64,000 nt of DNA from Sisyra terminalis (Eukaryota > Arthropoda > Insecta > Neuroptera > Sisyridae): NCBI GenBank assembly GCA_958496175.1, contig OY292278.1, positions 48,918,001 through 48,982,000 on the forward strand. Direction: 5' to 3'. The position numbers were made by a program, and so were the translations under genes. The notes beneath the pieces are model-generated. The model made no database searches. It was not told the DNA's origin and saw nothing but the letters and a program-made list of their open reading frames with translations. The stretch's first letter is position 1. The number at the start of each line of letters is the position of its first letter. Shown one piece after another: positions 13,266 to 25,962 of the stretch.

Positions 13266-13543
13266 GAAGATGTAGGAGAGCTCATGGATGGTATAAGAAC
13301 TTTGAATGCCAAAAGAAATATAATAATCACAAAAGCCTACAATCTCTACCATCATCATTCGTATGTGAAATTAAATATATCTCGGTATAAAAAAATATGA
13401 AAAATATGTCGACAAAATAATATGTAGAATAAAAAAGGTCTGAAAATTATTTGTATCTTTCTTCTGTAAAATTGTATTTCTCTTGTAATAATTTTTTTAA
13501 ATTCCAAATCTTCAAATATCAGAACCACCATATCATATACAAC

Positions 13544-13809
13544 TATGTATATAAGTATAATAATTAAATTGTGGGCAATAAGGACGAAGTTTCTTATGGA
13601 ATATTATTTATTTTATCGCCAACGTTTCGTCATTCATTCCTGACTTCTTCAGGATTCTATAATGAAAATACATAACATTTAACAAAATAGCAATACATTA
13701 TTGTCAAATTTATAAATTTATAAACAAGAAGCTTCGTCCTTATTGCCCACATTTTAATTATTATATGTAAAAAAGACAAGGACTTAAACAACATGGATAT
13801 GTATATAAG
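13544..13809 (-). mobile_element. Penelope-like short insertion with perfect 12-bp target duplication
   Basis: A 12-bp direct repeat TATGTATATAAG (13544-13555 and 13798-13809) flanks a 242-bp insertion (13556-13797). The insertion has inverted arms GTGGGCAATAAGGACGAAG (13571-13589) and its near complement around 13729-13751. On the minus strand it carries a hammerhead-like core that resembles Penelope-like retroelement tails. No coding sequence. Confidence 0.7.
13610..13665 (-). ncRNA. Hammerhead-like ribozyme motif
   Basis: Minus strand, 5' to 3': CTGAAGA (13652-13646), one A, stem GTCA / TGAC with an 8-base loop, GAAA (13628-13625), then CGTT followed by GGCG. CTGANGA and GAAA are the hammerhead core blocks and GTT is an allowed cleavage triplet. 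Stem I is weak, and the single A between CTGANGA and the stem is a departure from the canonical fold. Such motifs are known from Penelope-like elements; activity here is inference. Confidence 0.5.
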
Positions 13810-13814
13810 GTATA

Positions 13815-13925
13815 TAATTTTGGGTAAAAATATTTGCTAATAGTTCATAAATAAAACGTAGATGGCAATCTAATCTTAACATAGTTTTGGGTGAAAATAT
13901 TTGCTAAGAATTAATAAAAAATAAA
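13815..13925. repeat. Short direct repeat
   Basis: The block TTTTGGGTAAAAATATTTGC (near 13817) recurs with one change about 68 bp later (near 13885), followed in both cases by TAA-rich sequence. Probably an old local duplication. Confidence 0.5.
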
Positions 13926-16061
13926 CTAAAAAATACAGTAAGTAACTTTCTTTTTTAAAGTTCAAAACTCTAAACGTTTATTACAGAAATTACTTTTAAA
14001 TATATTTAATACGACTATTAAAGTTTTTTTTAATTGTAAAATGCAATAAAAATTGGTATTGAATTGAAAATACCATTTATCGACAAAAGTGGTTATGAAG
14101 TATGGAAATTTATTAAGTTTTTCGATCAAATTGTTGATGCCTTATGTGCCTTTATGTGCTACTTTATACACAACTTGATCATGTAATTAACTATGGCTAA
14201 AATAAAAATCTAAAATATTTTTTCAATTGAAATATAAAAGATTAAATTAAGTTCTTGTTTAGTAAAAAAAGTATAGTTTACTGTGCTATGAATGGTTATG
14301 GTAGTAAATCACATGAAAATCCAGAAGTAAGTTTTCTTGCTATTCTCAAGTCTGATAGCTATTTCGTTTACGCCAAAAATTAATGCGAAAAAAAAGCAAA
14401 ATTTTTTCCTACCTTAGAAACTGATTCTTGTATTTCGTGGGTTCTTTTATATGAAAAAAATGTAAACAAAATGCATATAAAACCCACCACATTACTGCTT
14501 ATATTTTCATTATTTTACCACATTTTTTTAAGTACATATCAAACTTCACGAATCTTTTCTGCTTTAATAAAGTTTTCATGGTTTGGATTTTATATAATTC
14601 AGTCGAAAATCTATTATAAAGGAAATAAACAATAAACAAATTAAAATTAAAATTATAATACAAACTCAATGTTAACTTATGGGCAATTCTTTGGTTTTAC
14701 ACAATACGTAGCCACGTTTTTTAAACCGTACCCACAGGTCATATCTCAATTAAAATTATTATTAAATTATTGATTAAAATTAGTTTCGTTTTACCTACGT
14801 ACATCTTTAATATACTCGTACCTTAATACGTACAGTTTATAAAGAGCCCCATGGAATTTTAATAAAAGTGTTGTATATGCAACTATTTGTACATTCATGT
14901 AAGCCGGAAAGTATCAGGATGAAAATGTATGAACTAACAGTAGTTGTGGAAAATTTTGATTATCTAACATGTTTAATTGATATAAGACAAAAAATAAAAT
15001 ATTTGCATATTAAAAACTAACAAATTTTGTTTTTTTTTCACACAAATTTTTTTTCTTCTTGATTAATTGATCAAAAATATAGCGGACAACGCTAAACCAA
15101 AAATTTCTTAAGAATTTTGACCTTATTTCTTTTCCGAAATATGCATTAGTTTCTCTCTCTTTCTTTGATCAATTAGTAGACATAATCTACAAATTTATTA
15201 AATGGAAAAAATAGCAATTTTATCTTTGATTTGTTCAGAATTTAGCGTCTAAACTCGTAACAGTACTTTACTTCAATCTAAAAGAACAGTAATGCTAATA
15301 ATTTTATTCAAGCGACAATAAAGCAGATATTTTGAGCTTTGATTAAATTTAAAAATGCGTCACTTGGAGGATTTGTATGGACTTTAAATTCCGTCTTATG
15401 AATCATCTACTGGATCGTGATTTTAAAACGGAAAATTTGCCCTGGTTTTTTATTTCTAGTAGATGCAAAACTTTGTAACTTAAAAAAAATTTTTGTTAGA
15501 AAATATTCGGTGTTGTAACTGGACTAAATAATAAATATATATTAAACGTTGACATATGAAAACCGGTAGCGTGATTAATTTTTTTTTTTGACCATGAATT
15601 ACATTAAAATATAAAAATTGTTATTCCTGCATTTTTTAAAGAGATAACAATAAGATTGGATACTTAATATGCTTGTTAAATCAATTTCTTCACTGCTGCC
15701 ATTGTTATTGGATTAATTGTGTCTAATATCATTGAATTATTCAATTGATTGACGCATTTGGAGAATTTTTCTCGCGAATTGGATTTAATTTTAGTCTTAA
15801 TTTGCTAATTGAACTTTTTAAAACGATCGTTTGGTATTCTTTCGTTTGTGATGTTTGTAGTACATGTGCATACTTTTTTTTTCTCACCAAGTTATTAGTT
15901 TTCATAATATTTTCGATTGATTGGTTTCATTTATTGTTTGGACGTTATAGAGAGGGAAAATTGTAGTCTTTTTCAAATATAAATTTTTTTTTTGTATTAT
16001 GCAACGGCAGGGGAATTACCTACATTATCGACTATATATCGCCTTATCAGAGTGTATACAC
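13926..16061. other. Intergenic stretch without recognised content
   Basis: AT-rich unique-looking sequence. The 73-codon frame at 15745-15966 is hydrophobic and low-complexity and not recognised. Confidence 0.4.
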
Positions 16062-17023
16062 TAGACTGGACCAAAAAAATTGACTATTTTTTTTTTGAAA
16101 AGGATATCAAAAATATTGTTCAAGGTGATAAAAAAAATATCGGGAAAGTTTGAGCCCTTAATATTAATATTGAGAGGTCTATTATCTTTAATTTCGATTT
16201 TTTATTTGTGCTTTCATTATTGCGTCAATGCTGTTAAACTATCAAGGTAAAAAAAATTATCTGCATATATGTTTATAGAAAATTAAATTCCCTATAAAAA
16301 ATGTTTCTTTAAAAATTTTTGCCAGACACGCCGTTCCCGAATAATCAAGCTTTAAACATTGATATCATTTTTAATTTATCTTCATTATTTTGGAATTTTA
16401 TGACTAACCAACAAATAAATATATAGAAATGAAAAATATAGATTTTTGAAGGGAATTTAATGCTCTTCAAAAAAGGTCTTTAACGTTTTTACATAAAATC
16501 ACTCTTTCAAAATTGGTTCAACAACGAAAAAAAAAAAATTTTTTTTTAAACTTTAATTGTGAATAACTTTTGAAAAAGTGATTTTATGTAAAAACGTTAA
16601 AAGACCTTTTTTGTAAGGCATTAACTTTCCTTTAAAAACCTATATTGTTTATTTCTATATATTTATGTGTTCGTTGGTCACAAAATTTCAAAATAAAGAA
16701 GATAAATCTAAAAATTTTATCATTGTTTAAAGCTTGATTATTCGGAAACGGCGTATCTGACGAAAATTTTTAAAAAAACTTTTTTTGTAGGAAATTTAGT
16801 TTTCTATAATTATATGTGCAGATGATTTTTTTTACTTTGATAGTTTGACAGCATTGACGCAAATATGACAGCACAAATAAAAAATCGAAATTAAAGATGA
16901 TAGACCTCTTAATATTAATATTAAGGGCTTAAAATTTCCCAATATTTTTTTTGTCACCTTAAACAATATCTTCGATATACTTTTCAAAAGAAAAAAAAAT
17001 AGTCGATTTTTGGGCCCAGTCTA
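16062..17023. mobile_element. Long-palindrome MITE, family A copy 1 (complete)
   Basis: A ~960-bp element that is almost entirely a palindrome centred near 16540. It begins TAGACTGGACCAAAAAAATT and ends with the complement, GGCCCAGTCTA. Arms contain CTTAATATTAATATT, TTTCGATTTTTTATTTGTGC, ATGCTGT(T/C)AAACTATCAAG and ACATAAAATCACT, each met again in reverse complement. The TA at each end fits a Tc1/mariner-type TA target duplication; a wider TATACA repeat (16055-16060 and 17025-17030) also flanks it. No transposase frame. The RNA would fold into a long hairpin. Confidence 0.85.
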
Positions 17024-17049
17024 GTATACAGATGGCAAATAGAATTTAA

Positions 17050-17882
17050 TATTATTATTAATATTAATATTAAGAGGTCTATCATCTTTAATTTCGATTT
17101 TTTATTTGTGCTTTCTGCACATATTTTTATAGAAAATTAAATTCCTTACAAAAAACGTATCTTTGAAAATTTTTGCCAGTAACGCTGTTTCTGAATAATC
17201 AAGCTTTAAACATTGATATAATTTTTAGATTTATCTTCTTTATTTTGGAATTTTGTGACTAACGAAAAAACAAATATATAGAAATAAACAATATCGATTC
17301 TTAAACGGAATTTAATGCTCTACAAAAAAGACCTCTTACCATTTTTATATAAAATCACTCTTTCAAAATTGGTTCAACAACGAAAAAAACAATAATTTAA
17401 TTTTTTCTTCAACTTTGATTGTGAATAACTTTTGAGAAAGTGATTTTATGTAAAAACGTTAAGAGACCTTTTTTGAAGAGCATTAAATACTTTTCATGTA
17501 ACTATATTGTTCATTTCTATATATTTGTTTATTCGTTAGTTACAAAATTCCAAAAATGAAGAAGATAAATCTAAAAATTATATCAATGTTTAAAGCTTGA
17601 TTATTCGGAAACGGCGTGTCTGGCAAAAATTTTCAAAAAGACGTTGTTTGTAGAGAATTGTATTTTTTATAAATATATGTGCAGATATTTTTTTTCCTTG
17701 ATAGTTTGACAGCATTGACGCAAAAATGAAAGCACAAATAAAAAATCGAAATTAAAGATGATAGATCTCTTAATATTAATATTAAGGGCTCAAACCTTCC
17801 CGATATTTTTTTTGGTCACCTTAAACAATTTTTTCGATATACTTTTCAAAAAAAAAAAAAAAGTCGATTTTTTTGGCCCGGT
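17050..17882. mobile_element. Long-palindrome MITE, family A copy 2 (left end missing)
   Basis: Starts inside the arm near AATATTAAGAGGTCTATCAT and runs through the palindrome centre to TTTTTTTGGCCCGGTA. The first ~100 bp of the left arm are absent. It follows copy 1 after ~30 bp, which suggests insertion or recombination among related copies. Confidence 0.8.
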
Positions 17883-18025
17883 ACGGTTTAGTTGGGATAA
17901 TTGTGGCACCCTCAGCATCGCCTTTATGTCGATCTATTAAGTCGCCTCAATTCTTTATTGATAGAAAGAAAAAAATTATTTATAAATGGATTAATTGTCT
18001 TGCATAAAAAGCAAGTCGTTTTCAA

Positions 18026-18311
18026 TGATTATTCGGAAACGGCGTGTCTGGCAAAAATTTGTATAGAAATGTTTTTTGTAGAGAATTTAATTTTCTATAA
18101 ATATATGTGGAGATGAATTTTTTTACCTTGATAGTTTGACAGCATTGATGCAAAAATGAAAGCACAAATAAAAAATCGAAATTAAAGACGATGGACCTCT
18201 TAATATTAATAATAAGGGATCAAATCTTTCCAATATTTTTTTTGTTCCCTTAAACAATATCTTCTTTATACTTTTCAAAAAAAAAATAGTCGATTTTTTT
18301 GGGCCAGTTTA
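18026..18311. mobile_element. Long-palindrome MITE, family A copy 3 (right arm only)
   Basis: Contains GATTATTCGGAAACGGCGTG, the ATAGTTTGACAGCATTGA block and the right end GGGCCAGTTTA. Only the outer ~285 bp of the right arm remain. Confidence 0.8.
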
Positions 18312-19693
18312 ATAAATATAAAAATTTTGCTTACAATATCTATGTATTTCTTTTTTCCCTGGGTTGTGATGTTTGTAATAAACACATTGTGAGACTACCA
18401 TTGGTTAAACCACAATTCCCTTTCAAAGTAGAAGATTTTTTTTTCTTTGGAAAATTTGTAAGAACAGAGGCATTATATCAAATTAAATTAGTGTATAGTG
18501 CTAAATGACTTACCATTGCGAAAATCTATGAAATTTACTTTGTAATGGTCCTTGGATGATTTTAGTACCTATGTATATGGGTTTTGTCTATTGCATTATT
18601 AAAACCAGTGACTTAAAGGAAATTTTGTTGGATAATCTTTTATGAAACTATCGTCCAACTAACGGGACCTGTTGATGCTGTTGATGGCATTTGGACCAAC
18701 TTGACAGTGCCGCATTTTGGTTTCCGTCCGATTGGGTGTCTTAATTCGCATCATTCTTTCAACCCTTTGTTAGCCTATTAGTTAAAAAAATTGATTAGCG
18801 TGACTTGTTCGTGTTTTTCTTCTCAAGCATGACATGAATATCGTCTAAACAAAAGAACAAGAAGTTCTCTTTTCGTATGTGTGTCTTTTTTTTCTTCTCC
18901 TTTTCCTCGTCTTTTTCTCCATTCTTATTTTCGGAAATTAATAATCGTCGTCGTTTTGGGTCTCTTCCTACTCGGATCCACCTATTGGAAAGCGAAGCAT
19001 GACAGATGGAGGAACCGAACGGGTTCAAAGTTTGCGTGTGTAACAAGAGTGTACCTTTAGCTATGGATATCTTTTATTTACCACATATTGTTTATAATTT
19101 GTAACCCACCTGTTACGAATATATTCATATATATATTTGATGGACGACGCCTTTCGAACGGCGAGGCATCGGCAAAACGGTCAAATTTCAAAAAAAAAAA
19201 TTTTTTTTTAGGGTAAGTTTCGTTATTCAAATAAACCGTGTTTTTTTCGGTTTGCGTATTGTATTCGGATATTTGGTTCGGGGTTAAAAACTATAATTTG
19301 CTTTATATAATCAACACTTCCTCAAGTTTCTTCAATTAAAATATCTTTTTCATCGTTTTTTTTTTCGGATAAATTGAATTTTTTCGTGTGAAAATTCCTT
19401 TTTACAAAGTATTTGTTTTAATGTGTGAGGTCTTACCACTGAATCCTAAACATAAGTACTTATACAGGGTGTGCAGAACACCTACAAAAGTAAAGATCTA
19501 CCAAAAATATCTTAGAATGATATACTCTATTATCCCGTCCCCACTTTGGTCTACTTCTATATAAATATCATCAAATATTTATGATATCATTTTCGATTGA
19601 TTTATGCAATTAAAAGAACCTATCTTTTAAAATCCTCTATCCTATTTTATAGGTCTTCATACGTCCTAATGTTAATTTGGATTCAATCCTCCA
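18312..19693. other. Unique stretch with a GC-richer patch (18640-19060)
   Basis: No coding frame is convincing. The patch 18640-19060 has higher GC than its surroundings and no repeats from elsewhere in the window; it could be conserved non-coding DNA. The 83-codon minus frame (18795-19046) is lysine/glutamate-rich low complexity and not believed. Confidence 0.35.
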
Positions 19694-20112
19694 TACATAA
19701 AATCACTCTTTCAAAATTGGTTCAACAACGAAAAAAACAATTTTTTTTTCAACTTTAATTATGAATAACTTTTGAAAAAGTGATTTTATGTAAAAAATTA
19801 AAGTTACCTTTTTTGTAGAGCAATAAATTCCCTTCAAGAATTTTTATTGTTTTATTGTTTATTTCTATATATTTATTTGTTCGTTAGTTACAAAATTCCA
19901 AAATAAAGAAAATAAATTTAAAAATTATATCAATGTTTAAAGCTTGATTATTCGGAAACGGCGTGTCTGGTAAAATTTTTTAAAGGAACATTTTTTGTAG
20001 AGAATTTAATTTCCTATAGTTATATGTGCAGATGATTTTTTTCACCTTGATAGTTTGACAGCATTGACGCCAAAATGAAAGCACAAATAAAAAATCGAAA
20101 TTAAAGATGATA
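19694..20112. mobile_element. Long-palindrome MITE, family A copy 4 (fragment)
   Basis: Starts at ACATAAAATCACTCTTTCAA near the palindrome centre and runs outward through GATTATTCGGAAACGGCGTG to AATTAAAGATGATA, where it stops about 100 bp short of the usual end. Confidence 0.8.
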
Positions 20113-21489
20113 TCTATTGAATCCATAAGGATATTACCCAGTTTTTGGTCCAAGTGATCCAGAAAACTGAACTCTAAGATTAGTTAAATGAAAGGTAGTT
20201 TCTTCCACCTTTCCATACTTCCTGTTTTCCCAGTTAAATCGACATTCAATGGTGATGCAAAATTTCCCAAGATATCATCTTAATTTTCTATTTCAATTTA
20301 AAATTAATTTGTTAGGTTTTTTCAAAGATTTCAGCAATATAAAGGATAATTTGGAAAAAAGCTTTGTTTTTTTTTTTTTTTTTTTTATAGTTTTTCCCGA
20401 TACTGTGATACTTTCGGGAAAAAAAAGCAATTTATTTCATAAAAACCAAAATTTAAGAAAAATTTACTTTTTGGTGTCTTACTATGTCCCATTTAGCCCT
20501 GTTACGATATTTTACGGATAATTCCTAATCTTCAAGAGATGAATTTTACGTCTAAACATTTTTTGCTACTCCTGTAGCTGTTTCTGGAACCATTAATCCC
20601 ATAGTTTTGGTTCCTTAAATTGATTTGTTAGGCTTAACTAGGCCTCAAATTAGATTGGCTATCGTTTACTAACCACTAGATATTGGAGCTTAAAAAAGCT
20701 TTTAGGTACTTCGTGAAGTACTACAGAGTTAGATCATTCGAAATATAAATTCTACTACCTAGAAGATGAAAATGTTTTCCCTATTTTATTGGATTGTAGC
20801 GTTCTAGATGTAGATGTTGGATCATTGGTACGAAGCCCTGTTTACCGATTGTTGAAAGCTCAGCTTTTTGGGCTACAGTTGATGAAAAATCCACGACTCA
20901 GGGAACATTTAAAGCCTTAGATTGAAATGTTGAGGCCTCCAAATCATGTCCTAGTAAATCATTTCAGCGCAAAAAGTAGATTTTGGATCTACAAATTTTC
21001 AATATAAATCACGATGATTTACTTCTTCAGTGGTTTTTTGTAGTCTCAAACTTTTGTGATCAAAATCGATGAAGTTCGTGAAGCTTTTATACTTCTAAAT
21101 CACCAATACTCTCTTCTAAATTACCAATGCCAAAACTTTCGACTTCATCTACGTGGTAGTACTCATTGCTGCCAAATTGATCTCCTTTTTCGATATGCAG
21201 TGATCTTTTGCTGCAGAACAATAAACATGTAATACTTTAATGAAGAAATAAAGAATATTTAATTTAATTAAATTTTAATTTAATTTAATAATTTAATTTA
21301 ATAATTTAATTTAATAATTTTAATTTAATAATTTTTTTTTCATAATCCTTGTATTTTTTAATCTTAATCTTTATTGAATAAATCAAGAAATTCCTTCAGA
21401 ATTCGACAAAATTGTCATCCTTGAAGTCTTCATCATAGGTCTTTGGAACTTATGCCTGAATTCCAAGCTTAATCGAAAGATTTTTAAAC
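20113..21489. other. Unique stretch with AT microsatellite (21255-21332)
   Basis: A (TTTAATTTAATAA)-type simple repeat lies at 21255-21332. The rest shows no recognised gene. The 90-codon frame at 20249-20521 includes a poly-F run from a T tract and is not believed. Confidence 0.45.
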
Positions 21490-21922
21490 GATAAGAATCG
21501 TGTGAATACAATATATAGAATATATTGCGGTTCAATTTATGTAGTACAATTTAGTATAATAATATATAAAATTCATACCATAAACATAAACTTAAACAGC
21601 AGTTCAAACAAAAATATCCGCGACGTATTACTCAGATACGTATTTCGATTGCCAAGCAATCTTCCTCAGTGGTCATCAAGTAATTTTGATCACTCGGTAA
21701 CTGCTTTGTGATGATTGCTTGGCAATCGAAGTACGTATCTGGGCAATACGTCGCGGATATTTTTGTTTGCACTTCTGTTCAAATTTATGTTTATGGTATG
21801 ATTTTTATACATTATTATATTGAATTGTACTTTTTAAATTGGACTGCAATATATTTTATATATTGTATACACAGTATAACTGTTCAAAGTCAACGAACAA
21901 ATCTTATTTTGATAAGAATCGT
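21490..21922. mobile_element. Palindromic hammerhead-like insertion, family 1, perfect 12-bp target duplication
   Basis: GATAAGAATCGT at 21490-21501 and 21911-21922 flanks a 409-bp insertion made of two inverted arms (about 21502-21700 and 21714-21890). Each arm carries AATATATAGAATATATTGCG-type sequence, a GATTGC-CAAGCAATC hairpin and the ACGTATCTGGGCAATACGTC block (or complements). The left arm holds, on the minus strand, CTGAGGA-A-hairpin-GAAA. The right arm has lost its CTGA block. No coding frame. Confidence 0.75.
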
Positions 21923-24293
21923 TCCGAACTCTTAAACTTTAAAACTAATGTTTTGTTTTTTTTGAACTCTTTTAATCGGTGAAATCCATTTTTTTTTTGA
22001 TCTTACTTTGTTGAATTGTTGAATAAAATTTTAATGATAAAATCATCAATTATTTGCTATGCAATTAGTTTAAGGATGGAGAGAAAAACATGCGTTTATG
22101 GTGGAACCTTTTAGGTGGAAATTTGATTAAAAAATATAATTAATTTCAACCACACTTCTAGACCAAATTTTCAGCTTAAAAGCTTCTATGAAAGCTTAGA
22201 TTTTTCCCCCTCCTAGTTATTCAGAAAAATTTTAATTTTTCTCTAATAATTTCGTGCAAAAAATCAGCAAGAAATGATCGAAAATTTCCGTTTTTAGCGC
22301 TTATTCGAAGCAACCTGTACATTTAATTTTCGTACGATTCCCACAAGAATTTTTTCGCGAATCGATTTTTTCGATCGATCTATATAGGCATCCGTTTTGG
22401 CCTAGGTTTTCGGACATACGAGCGTGTTAGTGGCGTATTAAGACCATCGAAAATATCGTACAAATTAGACACTAATGAATCACGCTATTCGCCGAAAAAG
22501 TCTAAATAATTTATTTCTTCCTTCGTCTGTAACTCGAGTGCATCCCTGTTGCACCCTATAAAAATGTTATTAAATTATTACGAGAAAAAAACAACTAACA
22601 AATTTGGATGAATTTGGAAATGATTTTTGGTATGATTTTGATCGGCTGACGTTATTGAATTAGATTAGGGGGGCATTTATTTATATGTGGGTCCCTTGTA
22701 ATTTTGGTCGAATACCGCAGATTTGGGAATAGTCACGCGATCTATTTGGATTTTTTTTTTTTGGAGTTGTATATATAGATCAGCTGGTTGTGGTCTATTT
22801 GGCAAGTGGTTAAGTAGCTGAACTTTTATTTTCGTAAAGATATCCCAAGTGGCTTTAATTTGGGTAATTAGAAGGAGCTGCTCTTTCGTAATTTGTGGCC
22901 GTGAGGCATTGCCGGTTCACAAAACCGTTTTGGACAAATTTAAGGGTTGATTTATTATATATTTTTTTCCCTAAATTGCGGTGTTTAAAATGTCATAAAT
23001 TATTTTTGGAGTTTTGATAAGATTTTTTGTGTTTGAGTTGTTTTTTTTTTTTGGATGATTGTGGTGGATGAGGGTGGGACGGGACGGGTTTCTTTTTGTT
23101 GTGGCTTTCGAAATGATAGTGTGATAATGGAAGGTGGTGAATTGATTTATATTATAGGGTGTTAGGTAAATAACTGGTTGTTGAGACGAGATGGTTAAAT
23201 ATGGGGGAGGGATCGGGAAAAGATGGGTGATATTTATTTTTTGTGTTTGGTGTCGTTTTTTAAATTTGATTTATTGAGATGATATTTATTAAGGGATGAA
23301 TTTTTGGAGATTTATAAATCAAAAGAAAAAAACTTTCTCTTTGGTTTTCTCTGCGAAAATAAGTTTGATCGTTTTGAATTGACTGATGCAATATTGAACT
23401 GTATAATTTAAAAAAAAAAATAATTTCTTTACATTGATAAATGAATTAGACTAAAAGACAAAAAAAAATCAAGCTCAAAAGCTTTTTTTACTTTGTTTAG
23501 TACCAATTTGAAAAAAAAATGCGTTTTAGTTGTTTCCTTCTTCCAACCACCGAGTCAATTTTGTACAGAAATTTCTGATATGCATTTAAAACTAGATGGT
23601 TTTTTTTCTTGTTGAAGAAATTTGTTGAAATTGTTTTAAAAACGAGGATTTTTAATGCTTATTAATGAGTCCATCGTTCGGTTGATCGATAGAAGATCGA
23701 TGGATGTTGGTCATCATCACACAAACCATCGAGCCGTGTAATGCACGTGTTTACGACCAGAAAAATTCAGTATACGTAATTTTTTCTCGTTGTTGTTATA
23801 GCGATTGAGGCGAAGAAATTTCATCTGATTTTTTTTTTTTTTTCACGCCGATGTCTGTGGACCTCAATATTTTCCATCATCCATCTATCGACATTGGTTT
23901 CACGCGTCTTCGTCGTCTCTCTAATAATAATTAGACTCAGTCAAGGCGTCAAATTTGACAGCGTAGCGCGTCAGATGTTGAGGCCGAAACAAAAGGCAAT
24001 GGCTGTCGACATAACGAAGCCGAGGTGAGACGACACAAATTTTAATTACAGCATCGCGGGGAAGCTGCGATCGCCTGCCGCGCCACTGAACCACAAACCG
24101 CGCACCCAAACCCAATTTCTCAAGTCTCAACATTAGAACGATCATCGACAACAACGCCGATTCCAAACGTTTCTTCATCAATCAAACTTTCATAAACTTC
24201 ATCATCAACAACAAAAAAAAAATAACTCCAACTTGCACTTTCCACAAATCGAAACAATCTGCCAACCCCAATGGTCCGATCAACCACGAAACC
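21923..24293. other. Non-repetitive stretch with GC-richer islands
   Basis: Islands at about 22300-22960 (with CGATTTTTTCGATCGATCTA) and 23650-24200 (with CATCGCGGGGAAGCTGCGAT) stand out in a 70%-AT background and are not repeated elsewhere in the window. They may be regulatory or 5' UTR DNA. The 86-codon minus frame (23921-24181) has no recognised domain. No repeat ends were identified. Confidence 0.4.
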
Positions 24294-25180
24294 AGGTGAA
24301 AAAAATTTGATTTTGGAGTATCAAAAACATTAACTTATGCATCAAACTATCGGAAAAGTTCTCCGACCCATATTAGTTTCCGTGTAACTACTGAAGCTGT
24401 CTACAAAACGTTATAGTTTCAGGATTCAGTCAAATGCTTTAAATGCCTTAAAATCCACCCCAAATATCCAAATTGGGGTTTATACTACAAAAATATCGAG
24501 ACCCAAACTTTTTGTTTCAATCTAAATATACAATATGAGAAAAATAATTTTTCTTAGCCCCTCACCATCCACTTTACCATAATTCAATTCAATTCCTCCA
24601 CATCAACAAGAAAAATAAGACGTAGGTGAAAAAATTTGATTTGGAAGTATCAAAAATATTAACTAGTGAATCAAACTATCGGAAAAGTTCTCCGATCCAT
24701 ACCAGTTTAACTACTGAAACTGTCTACAAAATTTTATAGTTTCAGGATTCAATCAAGGGCTTTAAATGCTTTAAAATCCACCCCAAATATCAAATTGGGT
24801 ATCCCAAATACTACAAAAATATTGAGACCCAAACTTTTTGTTTCAATCTTAGTATAAAATATGAGAAAAATCAAAATAAGACTTTGTGATGATTCACCAA
24901 AAGCAGTTACGGAGTGATCCAAACTACTTGATGAACACTGATGAAGGTTGCTTGGCAATCGAAATACGTAACAAATATTTTTGTTTGAACTTCTGTTCAA
25001 ATTTATGTTTGTGGTATGATTTTTTTATATATTATTATATTAAATTATGCTACACAAATTGGACTGCAATATATCTTATATATTGTATACACATGAGAAA
25101 AATCATTTTTCTTAGCCCCTCGCCATCCACTTTACCATAATTCAATTCAATTCCTCCACATCAACAACAAAAATAAGACG
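24294..25180. repeat. Tandem duplication of ~325 bp, second copy interrupted
   Basis: The block starting GGTGAAAAAAATTTGATTTT (24294) recurs at 24625, with matching order of ATCGGAAAAGTTCTCCGA, TTTAAATGC, AAAATCCACCCCAAATAT and CTTAGCCCCTC. The second copy is split by a 220-bp insertion at 24873-25092. Confidence 0.85.
24861..25104 (+). mobile_element. Hammerhead-like insertion, family 1 single arm, perfect 12-bp target duplication
   Basis: ATGAGAAAAATC at 24861-24872 and 25093-25104 flanks 220 bp. The sibling copy of the tandem duplication (around 24537) lacks the insert, which gives a near empty site. The insert carries CACTGATGAAGGTTGCTTGG, then CAATCGAAATACG on the plus strand, and ends TATTGTATACAC. 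It lacks the usual ATCTGGGCAATACGTC block. Confidence 0.85.
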
Positions 25181-25834
25181 TACAACAACATTCAAGCAAT
25201 AATTACAATTGTTGGTAAATTCGAGTAAATCGTAATTACCACGTTATGACAGACATATATAATTAACCGATCATTATACGGCATGCGCATCATTTTACGT
25301 AATAACAACAATGGTTAATGAAAGAAGACAACATAAACGATAATTTTTTTCTCGTGAAAGAAATAATTTTTGTCGAAAATCTGAGTTCATATTAATAAAA
25401 AAAATATTAAGCAGAGAGAAAAAAAAACGGGTTAAATGTATAAAAATTGAGATAATGGATCTAATTAGTGATCCATCCTCGGTGTCCGTATGTTGCCAGC
25501 GACTGAAATTAATTGTCCGTCCAACCATTAATAACCTTACTTAAACGAGAAGCTTGCAAAACGGCTTTAAATTAAAAAAAAAATATAATTTCTTAATATA
25601 TTTTTTTCGGAATTTTTTTTTCAGAATCTTAACAAACTTAAATAGTTGTAATCTTTGTTTTTAACTAAGCTATGCATAACGAATCATTTCCCTACTTTTA
25701 TATGGTTAAGTTAAGTTTTTAATTGCCTGCATTTGTGGTTTTTAATGGGGAGAAAAAATTATCATGGGTAAACATTGAAGTGATTGTCTTTCAAACGCAT
25801 AATAGGACCTTATAAAATTACTTTAAGCGTGAAA
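25181..25834. other. Intergenic stretch without recognised content
   Basis: Unique-looking AT-rich sequence. The 77-codon minus frame (25295-25528) is not recognised. Confidence 0.4.
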
Positions 25835-25962
25835 GCTCAACAAAATAGATGATAAAATTCAGATCTCAGCTTTTATTAAATAAGTAGGCAATTCAGGTGG
25901 TTTAAGATCTTAAAACCGATCTTAAGCAACCTGAATTATCTTCTTATTTAGCTCAACAAAAT
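25835..25962. mobile_element. Short foldback insertion, family 3, perfect 12-bp target duplication
   Basis: GCTCAACAAAAT at 25835-25846 and 25951-25962 flanks a 104-bp foldback insertion that starts AGATGATAAAATTCAGATCT and ends AACCTGAATTATCTTCTTAT. The same start and end define the longer copy at 56417-56624, which keeps a hammerhead-like core; here the centre is deleted. Confidence 0.8.

Noticed and set aside
17041..17064. (ATT)n run as an independent microsatellite
   Set aside because: It merges into the AATATTAATATTAAGAGG block of the family A arm, so it is probably expansion within the element.
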